From Paragyromitra xinjiangensis (lineage: Eukaryota; Ascomycota; Pezizomycetes; Pezizales; Discinaceae), in assembly GCA_038503065.1 (NCBI GenBank), contig JBCAMK010000010.1:1302001-1366000 (forward strand): a stretch of 64,000 nucleotides of DNA. The letters are read 5' to 3'. A program made the translations under genes and the position numbers. The stretch's first letter is position 1. The number at the start of each line of letters is the position of its first letter. The notes under the pieces were generated by a model that was not told the DNA's origin, did not search any database, and was given only the letters and a program-made list of their open reading frames with translations. This document shows, in pieces, positions 48,708 to 60,331 of the stretch.

Positions 48708-50313
48708 ATGCCCATCCCCCTCCACCGTCTCCGTCCGCCATTGCGTCCTATCATAAACAAAACCCTCTCCGCACCATCTACTCTGCTTCTCCGGCGCTCA
48801 CCTACGCCACGGGTGCTTCGACACTACTCGTCGCAGCACAGACAGTCGTTTTTCGAGAAACTAAGACACTCATGGAACGACACAAAGGTAGAATGGTACT
48901 CGATACCAGTAGGGCTCGGAATCGGCGTAGTAGCATTCGCCCATCTCCGGAACGTAAAGAACCGAGAAAGCCCCGAAGACAGCAGCAGCAGCAGTGACGG
49001 GAAGAAGATCAAACCCATGGGATCATGGTAGATATTTCCCCTCCACCCACATCCTCCTACGAACTACACTAACAACCCCTAGGCAAGTCCAAGTCCTTTC
49101 CACCCTCCCTCTCAAAGCGCTATCCTACTACTGGGGTAAATTCAACGAGATCCCACTCCCTACATTCCTGCGTATCCCCGGCTTCAAACTCTACTCCTAC
49201 ATCTTCGGCGTCAACCTCTCTGAAGTCGGCGAACCCGACCTCCGCTCCTACCGCAACCTCGCGGAGTTCTTCTACCGCAGACTTAAGCCCGGATGTCGAC
49301 CAATCGACCCCCGTCCTGAAGCGGTGGTGTCGCCCGCCGACGGGAAGGTTCTACAATTCGGTGAAGTCCACGCTGGAGGACGGGTGGAGCAGGTGAAGGG
49401 GATGACGTATTCGCTCGATGCGCTACTAGGCGCGCAGGGGCCGGCTGATAGCACGGGGAAGAGTGTTAACCCTGCTGAAGCGGTGAAGGCGAAGCTCCGG
49501 GGTGAGGGGGTGGAGACGACTGATGCGCGCTATGGGAAGGGTGGGGATGCGGATGCAGCGCATGTTATGAGTGATGAGGAGTTTGCGAATGTTAATGGGA
49601 TATCGTATACACTGCCGTCTTTACTATCCGGGGATGTGGAGGATAAACGACATGTGCAGACGCCGGAGCAGGATGTGTCGATGCCGACGGACTCGGGTGC
49701 TGTTGCGGAGGTGGGGAGTGATCTTGCGAAGGGAGTGGTGAGTTCGTGGTGGGGTGGGGATGAGGAGAGGAAGAAGAGGTTGTTTTTTGCCGTCGTGTAT
49801 TTGGCTCCGGGGGATTATCATCGGTTTCATAGTCCGGTGAATTGGGTTGCTGAGAGGAGGAGACATTTTGCTGGGGAGTTGTATAGTGTGTCGCCGTATC
49901 TGCAGAATCGACTGCCAAATCTGTTTACACTGAATGAGAGGGTTGTTTTGTTGGGGAGATGGAAGTATGGGATGTTTTCTATGACTCCTGTTGGGGCTAC
50001 GAATGTTGGGTCTATCAAGATTCATTTTGATAGAGAACTACGCACGAACTCTCTCACTCACGATGCGACGAAGGCGGATAGCGAGGGTGGGTTTGCGGAG
50101 GCGAGTTACAAAGGAGCTAGTGCTCTACTGGGCGGATATCCATTGACGAAGGGGGCGGAAATTGGAGGTTTTAATTTAGGGAGTACGGTGGTATTAGTTT
50201 TTGAGGCACCGGGGAGTGGAAGTGTGCCTGGGAAGGGTGGATTTAGGTGGGCTGTAGAAAGGGGACAGTACGTGAAAGTTGGACAGGCATTGGGGGTTGT
50301 GGAGGACTCATAA
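48708..50313 (+). CDS. PSD1: Phosphatidylserine decarboxylase, mitochondrial (Psd1)
   Basis: Two exons, 48708-49027 and 49083-50313; 516 aa. Established role: makes phosphatidylethanolamine from phosphatidylserine at the inner mitochondrial membrane; self-cleaves to alpha and beta chains, producing the pyruvoyl group. Seen: an Arg-rich presequence (residues 1-45), a membrane segment (SIPVGLGIGVVAFAHL, about 66-82), VVSPADGKVLQFGEV, YLAPGDYHRFHSPV with the conserved His, and the self-cleavage motif LGST with S474 as the future pyruvoyl residue, predicting a 43-residue alpha chain. A fungal-type insertion (GMTYSLDALLG to GISYTLPSLLSGD) separates the N-terminal and catalytic parts. All key residues intact. 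Confidence 0.95.
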
Positions 50314-50495
50314 ATGGGTGTAAAAGCTGTATTATTTGCACATACTCTCATATATAATTGAATATTTAGTTGTTACCAATGAGACAGTGGCTGATACCGG
50401 TGCGTCATTCGCTCTCAGCCTCAACTCCCACCATTTTTTAATCCCACCGTCCACCACGCCTACACATCTCCACAACACCAATTCCCACCCCGCGA

Positions 50496-51305
50496 ATGTG
50501 GAAACTCCACCGTCTCCAGCCACTCGCGGCCCGGCCCCTGATGGCACAAGGGCGACAACTTCAGCTCGCATTCCTAGCCAGCGTCCGACCGCAGCTCAGC
50601 TCAACCTGGTTCGATTCGACCCCACCCCCGGAGAACACCCCCCCCGTCCCCAAACCAGTCGACGAAAGAACCCTCAACATGGGAAGAAGTACATCCCCCT
50701 AGCACCCACCACAGTAACATCCAACCCATAGCTAACCCCGCTCTTCCGAAAGCACAGCAATCAAAATCCTCCAAGACCGTATGCCAACACTCCTACAATC
50801 ACCTCTCCCATCCGAGATCCTCTCCCCGTCCATCAACCTGATCCTCTTCCCGTCAACCCATCCGAACCTCCCCACGGTGCGTGGGCGGGTGGCTTACATC
50901 GCCGCGTTATGGACCACCCCGGTGGCGTGGGGCCGTCTCCCGTCGCGGAATCTGCGGCTCCAGGTTCTGTCGGAGCGAATGATCAAGGCGAGTCCCGGGT
51001 GCGGCGAGAAGCTGATTGTAAAGTGGCGTACGTCATCGAAGGAGGATCTGGAGGAGAGGGGGGCCAGGGAGATTAAAGTCCAGGGAGGGACGACGGTGGT
51101 GGACGATGGCGAGTTTTGTGGGTTGTTTTTGTTTGAGTTTGATGAGGTGGGCAGGGTGCAGACTCATACGATTGAGAATGCGGATGAGAATTTGGGGGGG
51201 GATCATACTAGTAGTGTTATCACCGTGACGGAGTGGCTGTTGAGGAAGGCGAAGGGACAGGAGGTGCCGGGGGGGTTGGCGTGGCAGTTTGAGAGGGGGA
51301 GGTGA
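50496..51305 (+). CDS. Small conserved fungal protein, possibly mitochondrial
   Basis: Two exons, 50496-50688 and 50758-51305; 246 aa. The splice joins RTLNMGR to TIKILQDRMPTLL. The N-terminus (WKLHRLQPLAARPLMAQGRQ) is basic and Ser/Leu-rich, like a mitochondrial presequence. The body has LPSEILSPSINLILFPSTHP, VRGRVAYIAALWTTPVAWGR, EKLIVKWRT and FCGLFLFEFDEVGRVQTHTIE, a cone-like alpha+beta pattern resembling NTF2/SnoaL-fold proteins. From memory it resembles the family of yeast Mrx3 (YBL095W), a mitochondrial ribosome-associated protein; this is a weak assignment. It starts 182 bp after PSD1 on the same strand. Confidence 0.75.
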
Positions 51306-51955
51306 GGAGGATTGCGGGAGTAATGGGGGTTACTCTCTCGTGAAGTTTGGGTTGAGATTTCTACATTAGGTATATTTACCCTCTTTGGGTATGGATTGGT
51401 ATGGGGTTATGTTTTTTGTATTATAGCCTTTGCTTCTGTGTGTATTCTTCTAGGGTTTGGGAGACGGGCTGTCTGGTATCGGAATAAATCTCCTCTAACA
51501 ATTCTGTCTCATTGCCAGAGACGATATTCTAATCCCTCATACTAATATCGACACTTGATGCAAGGCTGGTCTCAATTTACGAGAGAGATCGAAGCATCCA
51601 GTGTGGCCACAGAAATCTTTGTTGATTGGCGAGAGTCAAGTTATTGGACCGCAGAGTGGAGAGTCTACGTGGAGTTGGTCCGATGGTCGACTCTGGATGT
51701 CTCATCGTTGAAGATATCACTTCATCACCACCTGAGGATCTCAAAGACTGCAGACCGAATGAATCCTCAGCATCAAAGACAAATGAATCTCCACCGCCGT
51801 GAATATCCCCCGAGTGATAGCTCATGTCCCCTCCGATCACTTCCCAATCAGATCGCACCTCTCGGCATCGTAAAGCCCTAAGACTCAGCGACGTAGATCA
51901 TCCCCACCGATCCCCCCCAAGCCTCGTAGATCCTTCAATCCTCTCCACAACCACC
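51306..51955. other. Intergenic ahead of the F-box/ankyrin gene
   Basis: 650 bp with the previous gene's 3' UTR and a promoter. The frame of the next gene is open 44 codons upstream of its chosen start, but that extension is low-complexity. No RNA gene or repeat seen. Confidence 0.55.
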
Positions 51956-53050
51956 ATGTCCCTCACCACCCTCCCCAACGAGATCCTCTTCCTCATCACC
52001 GACTCTCTCTCCGTCTCCGACCTCCACTCCCTAATCCTCACCAGCCGCGTCCTCTCCATAGTCCTCCCCCCAATCCTCTACCGCCTCGCCGCAACCGACC
52101 CAAAATACGTCCTCGGCGCCCTCTTCCACGCCGTCGTCAACCGCAATGCCCCCTTAATCATCACCATCCTGTCTAAAGGACAAGACATAGCAGTGATGAA
52201 AGACCACCGCCGTCTCATGCTCCCCTACCACACCGCCCCCTCCCCATGCACAGACACGACCTTAAAATTCGTCCTCGCCCAAGGCGCCAACCTCGTCCTG
52301 CGCCAAGGCCTCGGAACCTGTCAATGGCACGCTCTCCACTGGGCCGCCTGGCGCTCCGACAACCGCTTCCTCCGGCTCCTCCTCACCCACGGCGCAGACA
52401 TCAACATGAAGGACACATCCGGACGAACCGTCCTCCACGACACCGTATGGCGTCGGGACCCCACAACCGTGAGAGTCCTCCTCGAAGCCGGCGCCGACCC
52501 TACGATCCGAGATCTGTACGGCCAGACTGCGGTCGATCTCGCAGACGCCTACCGTTACTACGAGATCATCCAGATCATCCTCGAGCTGCGGTCCGAGTTC
52601 TTCCGGGGTCGGGAAGCGGGGGACGGGGCTACGGGGATCTTACTGGCTGCGGCGGCGAGAGGGGATGAGGAGTTGGTGAGGCTGCTGGCGGACGGTGGCG
52701 CGTATTTGGAGATTAGGGATAGGGATGGGAGGACCCCGTTACATGTCGCTGCGTATGAAGGTCGGGTGGCGGTTGTGCGCACGCTGATTGAGTATGGCGC
52801 GTTGCTGAATCAGAGGGATCATAGATATAGTCAGACGCCGTTGCATTTGGCGAGCAGTGAGGGGAAGGAGGAGGTTATGAGGTTGTTGGTTGAGAAGGGG
52901 GCTGATGCCCAGTTGAAGGATATGCGTTGTCATACTTCGGATGATCTGGCATTGGAGTATAGGAGTAAGGCTGGGAAGTGGAGGGAGTATGAGGTTTATA
53001 CTATGGAGGGGTTGATTACGAAGAGGACGGTCGTTAGGTGTCAGGTTTAG
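51956..53050 (+). CDS. F-box and ankyrin-repeat protein
   Basis: Intronless, 364 aa. The start chosen is ATG 51956 because MSLTTLPNEILFLITDSL begins the F-box directly and ACCACC precedes the ATG; an in-frame upstream ATG at 51824 would add 44 unlike residues. Seen: F-box at residues about 4-45 (LPNEILFLITDSLSVSDLHS), then about six ankyrin repeats (WHALHWAAWRSDNRFLRLLL, GRTVLHDTVWRRDPTTVRVLL, GRTPLHVAAYEGRVAVVRTL, QTPLHLASSEGKEEVMRLL). Family knowledge: F-box proteins link substrates to SCF ubiquitin ligases through Skp1; the ankyrin array is the likely substrate-binding surface. Such genes are numerous and fast-evolving in filamentous ascomycetes, so the target is unknown. Codon use shifts from C-rich third positions to G/T-rich about halfway through. 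Confidence 0.88.
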   Translation: MSLTTLPNEILFLITDSLSVSDLHSLILTSRVLSIVLPPILYRLAATDPKYVLGALFHAVVNRNAPLIITILSKGQDIAVMKDHRRLMLPYHTAPSPCTDTTLKFVLAQGANLVLRQGLGTCQWHALHWAAWRSDNRFLRLLLTHGADINMKDTSGRTVLHDTVWRRDPTTVRVLLEAGADPTIRDLYGQTAVDLADAYRYYEIIQIILELRSEFFRGREAGDGATGILLAAAARGDEELVRLLADGGAYLEIRDRDGRTPLHVAAYEGRVAVVRTLIEYGALLNQRDHRYSQTPLHLASSEGKEEVMRLLVEKGADAQLKDMRCHTSDDLALEYRSKAGKWREYEVYTMEGLITKRTVVRCQV

Positions 53051-53963
53051 AAATCCTTTCTTGTTCTTCCCTTCTTTGTCTTTGGGGTTGTGCGATTTGT
53101 AAATATTCTGTGTTGGGTAGTGGCAGCTGGTTACTTGCATGCTGAGTGGTGTATTCCCGTCGTGGGATTCCAAGATCTTGAAGGTCTTGCTCTTGCAAAA
53201 GAATATTTGTTTAGCCTTTTCCGGCCCTTTGTCACGAATCACATTTTCTCACTCGTAGCATACCCCATACGTAGGAGCTTCCTTATTCGAAGTAGTTCGG
53301 AGACGGAGACTGGGATGCAGACAGAGCACACGGAAATTTGCAGGTGCTAGACGTTATAAGCAATCTGCTTCTTTGTCTACTGTTTCAATAGGTAGTATAT
53401 GTCCTCTTGATATTACCAAGTGACGCCATCGCGAATTAGTCGGCTAATATAGACGGCACTAGTCGGTCGTTATTTGAGGAGATCGGCGGGATATTATTAC
53501 TCAGGGCCTTGTGGTGGTTCCTGAGTTAGCGCGCAACGGTGGCTGGACGCTAGCTTAGTGCGAAGCTCTAGAATTATGGCCTTGCGGAAGATACCATTTT
53601 GTTGGGTAGCAGGGGTGGAACCAAATGGGGGAGGTCTACAACTAGTATTGTGACTGATGAGGAATATTCTCGTCTCTTTCACTTGGTACGTTTAATGATC
53701 AATTAATCGGGGTTGCTTGCGTGGCAAGAATTCTAGTCACTGGACTCAACTAATTCTGCCCATGTAACTAATACTTGGTGAGATGCACACAGAAAACCAA
53801 GTGGAAGCTGTACAACACTGAAGATAAGCCCGATTACATGCTTCATTCCCGCCTAAGAAACAACAAAACCATCGCTAAACCCCGGTCTTGGAATCGTTAT
53901 GATACACTCGTAAGAGATAAAATTAACAAGTAACCGCTCCCGAAACAAACAAGCAACACCACA
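53051..53963. other. Intergenic between convergent genes
   Basis: About 910 bp between the F-box gene and MOB1 3' ends. A few short ORFs, none with a domain. Nothing else seen. Confidence 0.6.
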
Positions 53964-54893
53964 CTAGCTATCAGTCCTCAGAATCGTCTCCACCATATCG
54001 GATAGCGGGCCGTAAAAGTCCTTCCCAGACTCGAGGTCAAACTCCTTAATGAACAACACATAGTGTTTGAAGCTGGTATTCATGTGGGGGTCGAGTCCCA
54101 GTGCTACGATCACGGGGTAGTGGTGGCAGTAGATATGTGCGTAGACACGGAAGAGACGCTTGACGAGTTGGCGGACGGTTGTCTGGAAGTTCTTGGGGAA
54201 GTGGACGCCTGTGGATGTCAATAGATCGTCGTCATATAGGAGAAGGGCGAAATACCTATTCTTGAGGGAAAAACCGACTCGTTGTTGATGTAGTCCTGCA
54301 CCCAGGCCATCAAGTGTTCAATGTACTCTGGTGCTGGCATCTTGGTGGGTCTTTTGTATTTACCCGAGTCCTGCCAGAGATACTCGAACCTATCTCATGA
54401 ACATTAGCACCCGTTAACTCTTGTGGAAGGAAGTCTCGTACTCATCTGTAGCCTTCATCTCCGGACACGTAATCGGTGAGCAAAACTCCGTGATCGATCC
54501 ATACAACAGATTAATCTGGTTATAGAAATCCACAACTACCTCCCTCATCAGCCCTAAGTCCCAACTCCGTGTATCCCTGCACCAATTTTCTACTTTTCCT
54601 TCTACCTTCTACCTCCGAGTCCCAGAGTGGAGCTCACGAACCGTTCACAGCTAACCACTCATCGATATCCTCCCCTTCCGGTAGCTTCACTACTTTCCTC
54701 AGACTCCCACTTCCCAGAGTCTGTTCTGCGTACTGTCTCAACTGGTAGCTACTCGAGCCACGACTGGATGACTTGGGTTTGAAAGGCGCACGGGTCTTCT
54801 GGCCTCTGGTGGTAGGAGCAGCCCTAGGACAAGCTTAGCTAACTGTCTAGTAAGCTTTAGGATAAACAGCGGGGGGAACAAACGGTGGTGCCA
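53964..54893 (-). CDS. MOB1: Mob1 kinase activator
   Basis: Five exons: 54893-54883 (11 nt), 54823-54642, 54535-54442, 54389-54256, 54208-53964; 221 aa. Established role: binds and activates NDR/LATS kinases (Dbf2/Sid2) in mitotic exit and septation. Seen: [52 protein letters not shown], zinc ligands in the [11 protein letters not shown] and HIYCHHYP segments, and the conserved [16 protein letters not shown]. The first exon codes only for MAP plus two bases; the donor GTTTGT gives the correct phase, while alternative donors further on do not. The N-terminus before SSYQL is therefore the least certain part. Core residues are all present. Confidence 0.9.
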
Positions 54894-55498
54894 TTTTCTC
54901 GTGATTCTGATAGCTTGGTATGCGTTATAGTTAGATCTGTGATGATCGATGAGGTGAGGGGTGCTTCGGTGGGGCGACGTGAGGTTTGAGAGACAACAAC
55001 GGGAGATCGCCGGGGAAACCGAGCCGCGTTGTTTAGCGACAGCTCGGTTGCCGCGAGCCTTAAATCATAACACATCACGCGTGGCTTGGCATTCAGGCAC
55101 ACAACATCCCCACAAGTAAAATCATGAACTTGGAGCATGAATCCTTAAGGTACAGATAAAAAGTCGAAAGGGCCAGTATGAATAGGAAACAGTAAAGTTA
55201 CAGAAAAGGAAAATAAAATAAAATAAAAATACGCATGCCACTACTCTCAGACCATTTTCAGCCCTTCAACAGGGACCGCCTCTTTCTAGTAATAACATGC
55301 AGAAGTAGAAATCCCGAAGAAAAAGGAAAGATTAACTTCCCTGCTTTTTGCCATGAGTAGAAAAAAAATATCTAACGCCAAAAAATACTCGTATTCGCAC
55401 ATAAGCCCTTTCGAGCTGCCCCAATCCACGATCATGAAGATGAAGTATCTGAGGAAAGAAAAGTAGAAATCTGCACACAATTAGAAGACAGACATGAT
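54894..55498. other. Intergenic: MOB1 promoter and EDC4-like gene 3' flank
   Basis: 605 bp. An 8-bp perfect stem (AACCGAGC/GCTCGGTT, about 55017-55049) lies upstream of MOB1; significance unknown. The right half is A-rich and should be the 3' UTR of the next gene. Confidence 0.55.
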
Positions 55499-58400
55499 TT
55501 AGGCTGCCATGGAAGAGAGCTCTCTTGCCCTGCGTGCAATGGACGGAATCCTGCGAAGGATCGGATCGCCCATGTTTCGCTCCGCAGTGCTCATATACAG
55601 CTGCTCAAGTCTTTGAACAACAACAGCCATGATTCGGTGGCAGATCTCGTGAATTTCGGGGTCCTGAAGATTGAGAATATTAGTTTAAATTCACTAGTAA
55701 TTTACGTGATATTGCGGGAAAGGATTACCATAGGATCAAGAACCGCTAAAACCCCCTCAAGCCAGCTCAACCTCTCAAACACCTTGTGCTCAAACTTGAC
55801 ACTAACTGCAGCCGAAACCGACAGCAGCACAAGTTGACTCAAGTTAGGCAAGAAGTCGTATCGGTACCGAACAACCACCTCGTCAAACAACTCTGCCTGG
55901 CGTTCCTTGGATTGAAGCCACTGGATGACACATGGACGTTAGCATGGTGTCTTTGGGGATTCACAAGTTTCAGATGTTTACCTTAATAGTTCCCTCTTCG
56001 TACTTTCCGTTTCTCAACAACCTTTCAATTTCCTGCGCTTCCAGCTCCTCGGGTGATAGTTGGGGCGGTGGGGTAGGAACCCTGGGAGCATGGGCCTGAA
56101 CTTCCTGTTCGCCTCTATCTCCTTCATATGCTTGGACATACTCCGCCTGCGCTCTCTGTACTTGCTCCTGGAACTCTGCTTGAGATTTGGCCATGGCGGT
56201 GATATTGTCCGACATAGCTTTGACCACTCCCATGAGTTGATCGATCTTCTGTGAATCTTGTTGATGCACTCGCTCCATTGCCGCGATTGTTTCATTCTGC
56301 TTTCGTTCCTGCTCCATCACAATTTTCTCGGCTCCTTGAACGGCAATCTGTTGGAAGGCCGGAATGATTGCCGTTTGCAGGGCTCGCGTCAATTCGTTTT
56401 CGACAGCTTGGCTGAGCGGCTTTGCGATGGAGTCGGAGATTCTGGCGAGAAATTCTGGTTGGGACAAGGTTTTCTTGATGACTTCCGGAATAATAGCATG
56501 AAGCTCGGCTGGAACGGTACTTCCCACAGATCTAGAAAGGCTTTCTCCAAGTCTCCTGTCAAGGGCCTGGGAAGTCACATCTGTAATAGCAGGCAGTACT
56601 GTTCCTTGGATGTTGTTCATGACAATACGCCCAATTACTTGTTCAACGTTGTCTGTGAGAGTGCTAGAAAGAAGTCTAAGGACAGCATCCTGTTTTGCAT
56701 CGCCGGCAGCTTGTTGGATTCTTCGATCCTCATCGAAACGACGATCTGAACAAAAATTAGTCCAATCTCCTAAACTCCACAAGAGGCAGTACTCACACAA
56801 AACCTCCAATTCCCTATTTATGACCTTTGAAAATTCAGAAGAGACTGTCTTTTCAATTTTCTTGATTTCGCGATCCAAAAAGGCAGCAGAGACACCAAGA
56901 CTCTCGTCCCCTGCAGGTGTGGGTCCCCTCGATGCGGCCGAGACAGCTTTTGAACCTTCGGCTGAAGTCGATGTCGCCACCGAAGATGCATTAGCGTTTG
57001 CCCTATCCTTCCTCTTCTTTTTCGTGCTTCCATTGGGGACCACAGGAGGCTTCTCCTCGGCTGGTTCAGCCTTTTTGGTGGTGGTAACAGGGCTAACAGC
57101 TTCCGACTTTGGCAGCGGCACTTCTGTCGCACCATTTTCAGATGCCTGTGCCGTGGGCCTCGGGCCGTGGCTTGCTGGGGGTTCAACAATCTCAGTTTTC
57201 TCAATCTTATCGCTAATACTCTTGTCACTCTTCACATCCTTTTCAGATACCGACTTCTCGCTAGCTTCCTGAGGAGGTGGTGCTGCGAGCGCAGAAAGAG
57301 TACAAATTCCTGCTTTGACTGCATCCACAGAAGCTTTGACAGTGTTTTTCGTATCCCAGCCTAGATCTTCCTTATAGACACTCAAAGTCGTCATTCCTTT
57401 ACTATGCGCAACATAGAGCTCAAACAGCGGTGGGATCTCTCCCTGCGTTTCAGTCTCGGTTGAATCAAGGATATCCAAGCTCATCAACTGCCCCTTGGCA
57501 GCGAACGAGTATTCTCTCAGCCCGCTTAGAATGGCTGTAGCGTCTGGCTTCGGGATATTGGGGTCTTTGATAGAAAGCCCACGGACGTACTGTGCTTGGG
57601 ACATAGACGGCAAGTTGTATTTTGGGGCTGATAGATGGATGAAGTAGATAGAATTTCTGGTTGGGTTTCCGACAACAATGATGCCTGACATTGGATGGTA
57701 AACAACCGAGCATAGCGCATCAGTATCGCTCTCCTGGGGGAAATTGATCTCTTGCACAGGTCTACCCAGGGCAAGATCCCAAAGTTGAAGTGTATGGTTC
57801 TGCTTCATTCCCACGATAACATATCTCAACGCTAAACACTTGTGGTACGGCCTCCACTTGTCTAAGAACATGACCGAAGTAGCTCTGTAGGATTCTCCAG
57901 CCGCTACAGCTGAGAAGTACAGAAGTGGAGTTGAGAGAACCATGGGGGGTTGTGGAGGGAAAACTTGTTGCAGTGAGTTGTAGGCATCGTTGCCGGAAAA
58001 GTTGATCAATTCTTGAACATCCCACAACTTGAGTTTGCCAGCTTTGTCGATAGAAATGATGACCGAATCATCATCGGAAAACGCATAATCTTTGGACGCT
58101 TTCCCAGTATCGATTGTGCGTGCGTGCTCTGCAAGATACTTCTTGGATGCAACCTCATTGCCTCTTCTTCCATTTGCATAAGCCTTTGCAGTTGGTGCAT
58201 GGATGATGCTAATCGTCTTTCCCCTGCCAATGGCGAATACGTCCATTTGCCTTGAGGTTTTTCTCGCACGTGACTTCAAAACGCCGTTGCTCTGACCTTG
58301 TTCTTCACTTGGCGGAAACACAAACATGCTGTTCCAATCTGGTCCTTCGAAGTCACCACCAAGTTCGGCCCAAACCACCGCTCCGGAAATTCCAGTTCCT

Positions 58401-60331
58401 AAGACCCTCTCCCCTTTGCCAATAGTCACATTAAAGGTTCTATCAGGGCTATCCTTCATCAAGACTTTGTCTTTCCCATCATATTGCCTAAGCACCCGGA
58501 TCCCGCCACGGCCATTGCTCTTGCTGATAGCATACACAATGTATTGGTGAGACGCCGCAATCAAATTACGATCGAGTTGGTCGAAGGTTCGAGGCATGCG
58601 GGCAATATCCGAAATCTTCGAGGTAGGGAACTTAAGACGTTGGACAGCAGATGGAATGATAGTGATTGAAGAGAAAGGCTTCATTGGGAAGTTGTAAACA
58701 ACGACAGGTGTCTCTCCAGACGCTGTTTCAGATGCCGATTCGTAATCATCTTCTTCATCCTCTGCTAACTCTTTGGAAATTGGGGCAGGGGGAACTTCAG
58801 TGTTTGGTTCTTCTGGAGGCTCAGCAGAGGTCTCAGCAGCAGGAGGTTGCGTGAGTTCCTCAAGTCCCAAGGATTGAAGCGAAGGTTTCGTTGGGACGGA
58901 TTGCTCTTCGGCTGGGGTTGGTCTATCTTGTGGGATCTGTTGGCTTGGTTCCTCATCTGCCTTCTCCAATAACTCCTCCTCTTTTCGCAGAGCTTGCTCT
59001 AGACTTACTGCATCCTTGGCAGCATCTGCTTCAATCACAGCATCGAGGGGCACCTCTCCAACAACGGGCGAAGGTGCAGAGGAGAATGGCAACGGAATGC
59101 TCTCAGCTTTAACTTCCTTCAAACCTGAAGCACTCTTTCTCCCACTAGGACCAGGAGTTGAGCCCCTTGGCGTTCGATTACGGGGGTTGGTGGCATGCAA
59201 CTGCTCGAATGGGTTGACATGGGTGAACAAACCTTTACTCGGGTTAGGAGTGGATAAGGGCATTGAGAGCCCCTGAGGTGGAGGAGGAGATTTCGAGGGT
59301 GCAAGTGGAGGGACAGATGAGGGACGGCCGTCTGAAGTAGGTGATCTTGTCGTTGCAAACATAGTATTTGGCGAAGGGCGGCCATTCATAGTTGTAGGAA
59401 ACTCCTTAACAGGCTCATTAGACCCATCCATTGCCTGGCCTGGAGCGGATTGAGATGGCAGATCGTCTTGAGAAGGCTTCGGGCGGCCAAGGAGCTGAAG
59501 AACAAGGTCCTGAGGGTTTACAGGTCCTGCAGTAGGCTCTTTAACAAATCCTGGCGTAGACGCTCTAGCAGGTTGTGAGGGCTGCATCTCTGCAGGCAAC
59601 TGATCTTGGCGGAAGCTTGGGCTGTTAACCGGCTCCGTTGCAGAACGTCTCAGCAAAGATGCTACCAGATCGGAAGCGGAAATTTGGCGATTGTGCGCCG
59701 GCTGTTGATGAGAAACAGGTGGTGGGGACACAACCGTAGGTCGAGGAGGCGGCGGTGTAGTGATTGGCTGTTGCGGGACCTCGGCAGCAGGTGCCGTTGG
59801 GACGGCTTGAGAAAACTTTAAAAGTTGCAAGAGGCTAGCCGTTCTGGTCGCATTTGTACCTTCAACAGAAGGGGACATAGGATTCGCATACGGTGGAGGA
59901 GGAAATGATTGAGGTGACTGAATATTATTATGATTATCTGATGACATATGCGACATTGAATATGCACGCTGGGGTGGAGGAGGTTGTTGTTGTTGCTGTT
60001 GTTGATGTTGGGGCAGCTGCTGATAGGTGGGTAGGCCAGATGGCGATTGGTGCCGAGCAGGACTATTACCAGCCGGTTCAGTTTGGCGATGGTACTGCTG
60101 GGCAGGAGGGAGAGGAGGCAAATGAAGAGGAGGTAAAGGAGGAGGATAGATCCCATGGACCTGTTGCTGCTGCTGCTGTTGCTGCTGCTGTTGATGTTGC
60201 AGTGGCAATGGTTGCTGCTGGTGGTGAATTTGTTGCTGCTGATTGTTCAAAGGCACTTCGCCGTGCTGAGGGCTCATAGTAGCCTGGCGCCTGAGACGAT
60301 CAAGCAAGCCTTCAAAGCTTTCAGAAGACAT
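55499..60331 (-). CDS. EDC4: EDC4/Ge-1-like mRNA decapping scaffold with WD40 domain
   Basis: Four exons: 60331-56797, 56745-55982, 55920-55729, 55663-55499; 1551 aa. Family knowledge: Ge-1/EDC4 (S. pombe Pdc1) scaffolds Dcp2-Dcp1 in P-bodies. Seen: a Q/P-rich disordered N-terminal third with repeated short hydrophobic motifs (TRTASLLQLLKFSQ, DLVASLLRR, DLVLQLLGRPK) like decapping-factor binding motifs; a WD40 propeller at about residues 560-980 (FDQLDRNLIAASHQYIVYAI, VLGTGISGAVVWAELGG, SIDKAGKLKLWDV, HTLQLWDLALG); a charged linker with a KKKRKDR nuclear-signal-like patch; and a long helical C-terminal region (from FLDREIKKIEKTV). Intron 1 (56746-56796) is 51 bp and stop-free in frame, so a gene finder could read through it; its GTGAGT donor and CTAAT branch point argue for splicing. 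Confidence 0.9.
60158..60245 (-). repeat. Gln-encoding trinucleotide repeat in the EDC4-like gene
   Basis: CAG/CAA-rich tract encoding two poly-Gln runs near residues 30-60, on the minus strand; reads as GCT/GTT repeats on plus and creates spurious poly-Leu ORFs there. Confidence 0.9.

Noticed and set aside
54985..55060. Short stem near the MOB1 promoter as an RNA gene
   Set aside because: Only an 8-bp stem with no conserved RNA features; insufficient for a call.
59893..60279. Plus-strand 128-aa ORF over the EDC4-like N-terminus
   Set aside because: Antisense of the poly-Gln and Pro-rich coding region; Val/Ala/Glu runs come from the trinucleotide repeat.
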